56,730 nucleotides of DNA from Deltaproteobacteria bacterium. GTDB taxonomy: Bacteria > Desulfobacterota > Desulfomonilia > UBA1062. Shown here piece after piece: positions 55,857 to 56,730 of this stretch. Within the stretch, counting starts at the first letter, position 1. Each line of letters opens with the position of its first letter. Below the pieces are notes generated by a model. The model was not told where the DNA came from, made no database searches, and saw only the letters and a list, made by a program, of their open reading frames with translations. Both the position numbers and the translations under genes were made by a program. The stretch is from contig JAHDKO010000012.1 in NCBI GenBank assembly GCA_018436855.1, forward strand, positions 1 through 56,730, given 5' to 3'.

Positions 55857-55892
55857 ATTTGGCTATTTAACCAAATGACCGATTCTAGTCAA
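55857..55892 (-). promoter_or_regulatory. Promoter and operator before the long arsenic/redox unit
   Basis: On the minus strand TTGACT (-35, 55892-55887) and TAAATA (-10, 55869-55864) are 17 bp apart. The perfect inverted repeat ATTTGG (55857-55862) and CCAAAT (55871-55876), 8 bp apart, straddles the -10 box. It differs from the repeat before arsR-acr3, so the two repressors probably have separate targets. Confidence 0.75.
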
Positions 55893-56041
55893 TACCGATT
55901 TTTTATGGGCTCTATCTCGCTTCTTCAAGCGGACGAGCATGAGACAGTGGCATTTCCTTATTCTTTCCCGCGAGATATTGAGATACCATCCCTCTTTTCG
56001 CAGAAAGAGAGGTCATTTTTTCAATCAATAAAATTGGGGTA

Positions 56042-56070
56042 TTGACTTTTCAAACTTTTTGCCCTATCGG
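56042..56070 (+). promoter_or_regulatory. Candidate promoter of groESL
   Basis: TTGACT (56042-56047) is followed after 17 bp by TATCGG (56065-56070). The -10 match is weak, but the position just before CIRCE is the usual one for HrcA-controlled groESL promoters. Confidence 0.45.
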
Positions 56071-56073
56071 ATA

Positions 56074-56100
56074 TTAGCACTCGCTTCCAGCGAGTGCTAA
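56074..56100. promoter_or_regulatory. CIRCE element (HrcA operator)
   Basis: TTAGCACTC, 9 bp, GAGTGCTAA: an exact match to the CIRCE consensus. HrcA binds it and represses groESL until heat stress; hrcA itself is not in the window. Confidence 0.98.
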
Positions 56101-56127
56101 TAATTCTGAGTGCAGGAGGAGCAAATT

Positions 56128-56730
<603 letters not shown>

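Overview
The window is GC-rich bacterial DNA. It is most likely from a Gram-negative anaerobe of the Deltaproteobacteria/Desulfobacterota type, although no rRNA is present to prove this. The Gram-negative evidence is a two-partner secretion pair, an OmpA-like lipoprotein and a MacA/MacB-like export set. The lineage is suggested by large hybrid histidine kinases, a CIRCE-controlled groESL operon, an arsenic-detoxification cluster, and two genes in which an in-frame TGA replaces a conserved cysteine.

Layout from left to right. (1) 1-9500: an exported PKD/RCC1-repeat protein cut by the left edge, a 1516-residue hybrid sensor kinase with a stand-alone receiver, a SAM methyltransferase and, upstream of it, a decayed alpha/beta-hydrolase gene. 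(2) 9566-13790: a four-gene efflux operon on the minus strand (HlyD-type adaptor, ATPase, two FtsX-like permeases). (3) 13990-14355: a short CRISPR-like array without cas genes, running into a 56-bp perfect tandem duplication that covers the stop codon of an AsnRS-like aminoacyl-tRNA-synthetase paralogue. (4) 16122-20248: purF, a small membrane protein, a MarC-family protein and dnaJ. (5) 20512-36602: an OmpA-like lipoprotein, a 67-codon ORF coupled by ATGA to a 4474-residue TpsA exoprotein, and its TpsB transporter. (6) 37046-45707: an MgtE-type transporter lacking the N-terminal domain, a CbpM-like regulator, two cysteine-rich PilZ proteins, a TauE/SafE permease, a multi-PAS kinase, a polysaccharide-deacetylase-like protein and a CoA-disulfide-reductase-like flavoprotein. 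(7) 45846-55832: a universal stress protein and an arsenic/redox island. (8) 56042-56730: promoter, CIRCE, groES and the start of groEL.

The arsenic/redox island is the most interesting part. Two ArsR repressors, each preceded by a promoter with an inverted repeat, appear to control two units on the minus strand. The distal unit runs ArsR, ArsP-like permease, small CxxC thioredoxin, ArsM, periplasmic thioredoxin, CcdA, rhodanese, CDF-MauE fusion, DUF1573 protein, glutaredoxin-like protein. The proximal unit is ArsR then Acr3. The last two genes of the distal unit each carry an in-frame TGA exactly where relatives have the redox cysteine, and each TGA is followed by a hairpin at the spacing expected of a bacterial SECIS. 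I read them as selenoproteins. Together the genes suggest arsenite efflux and methylation joined to a thiol/selenol electron relay crossing the membrane (cytoplasmic thioredoxins, CcdA/MauE, exported thioredoxin, rhodanese and DUF1573). No selA/B/C/D gene lies in the window. Function assignments rest on motif recognition, not on database searches.
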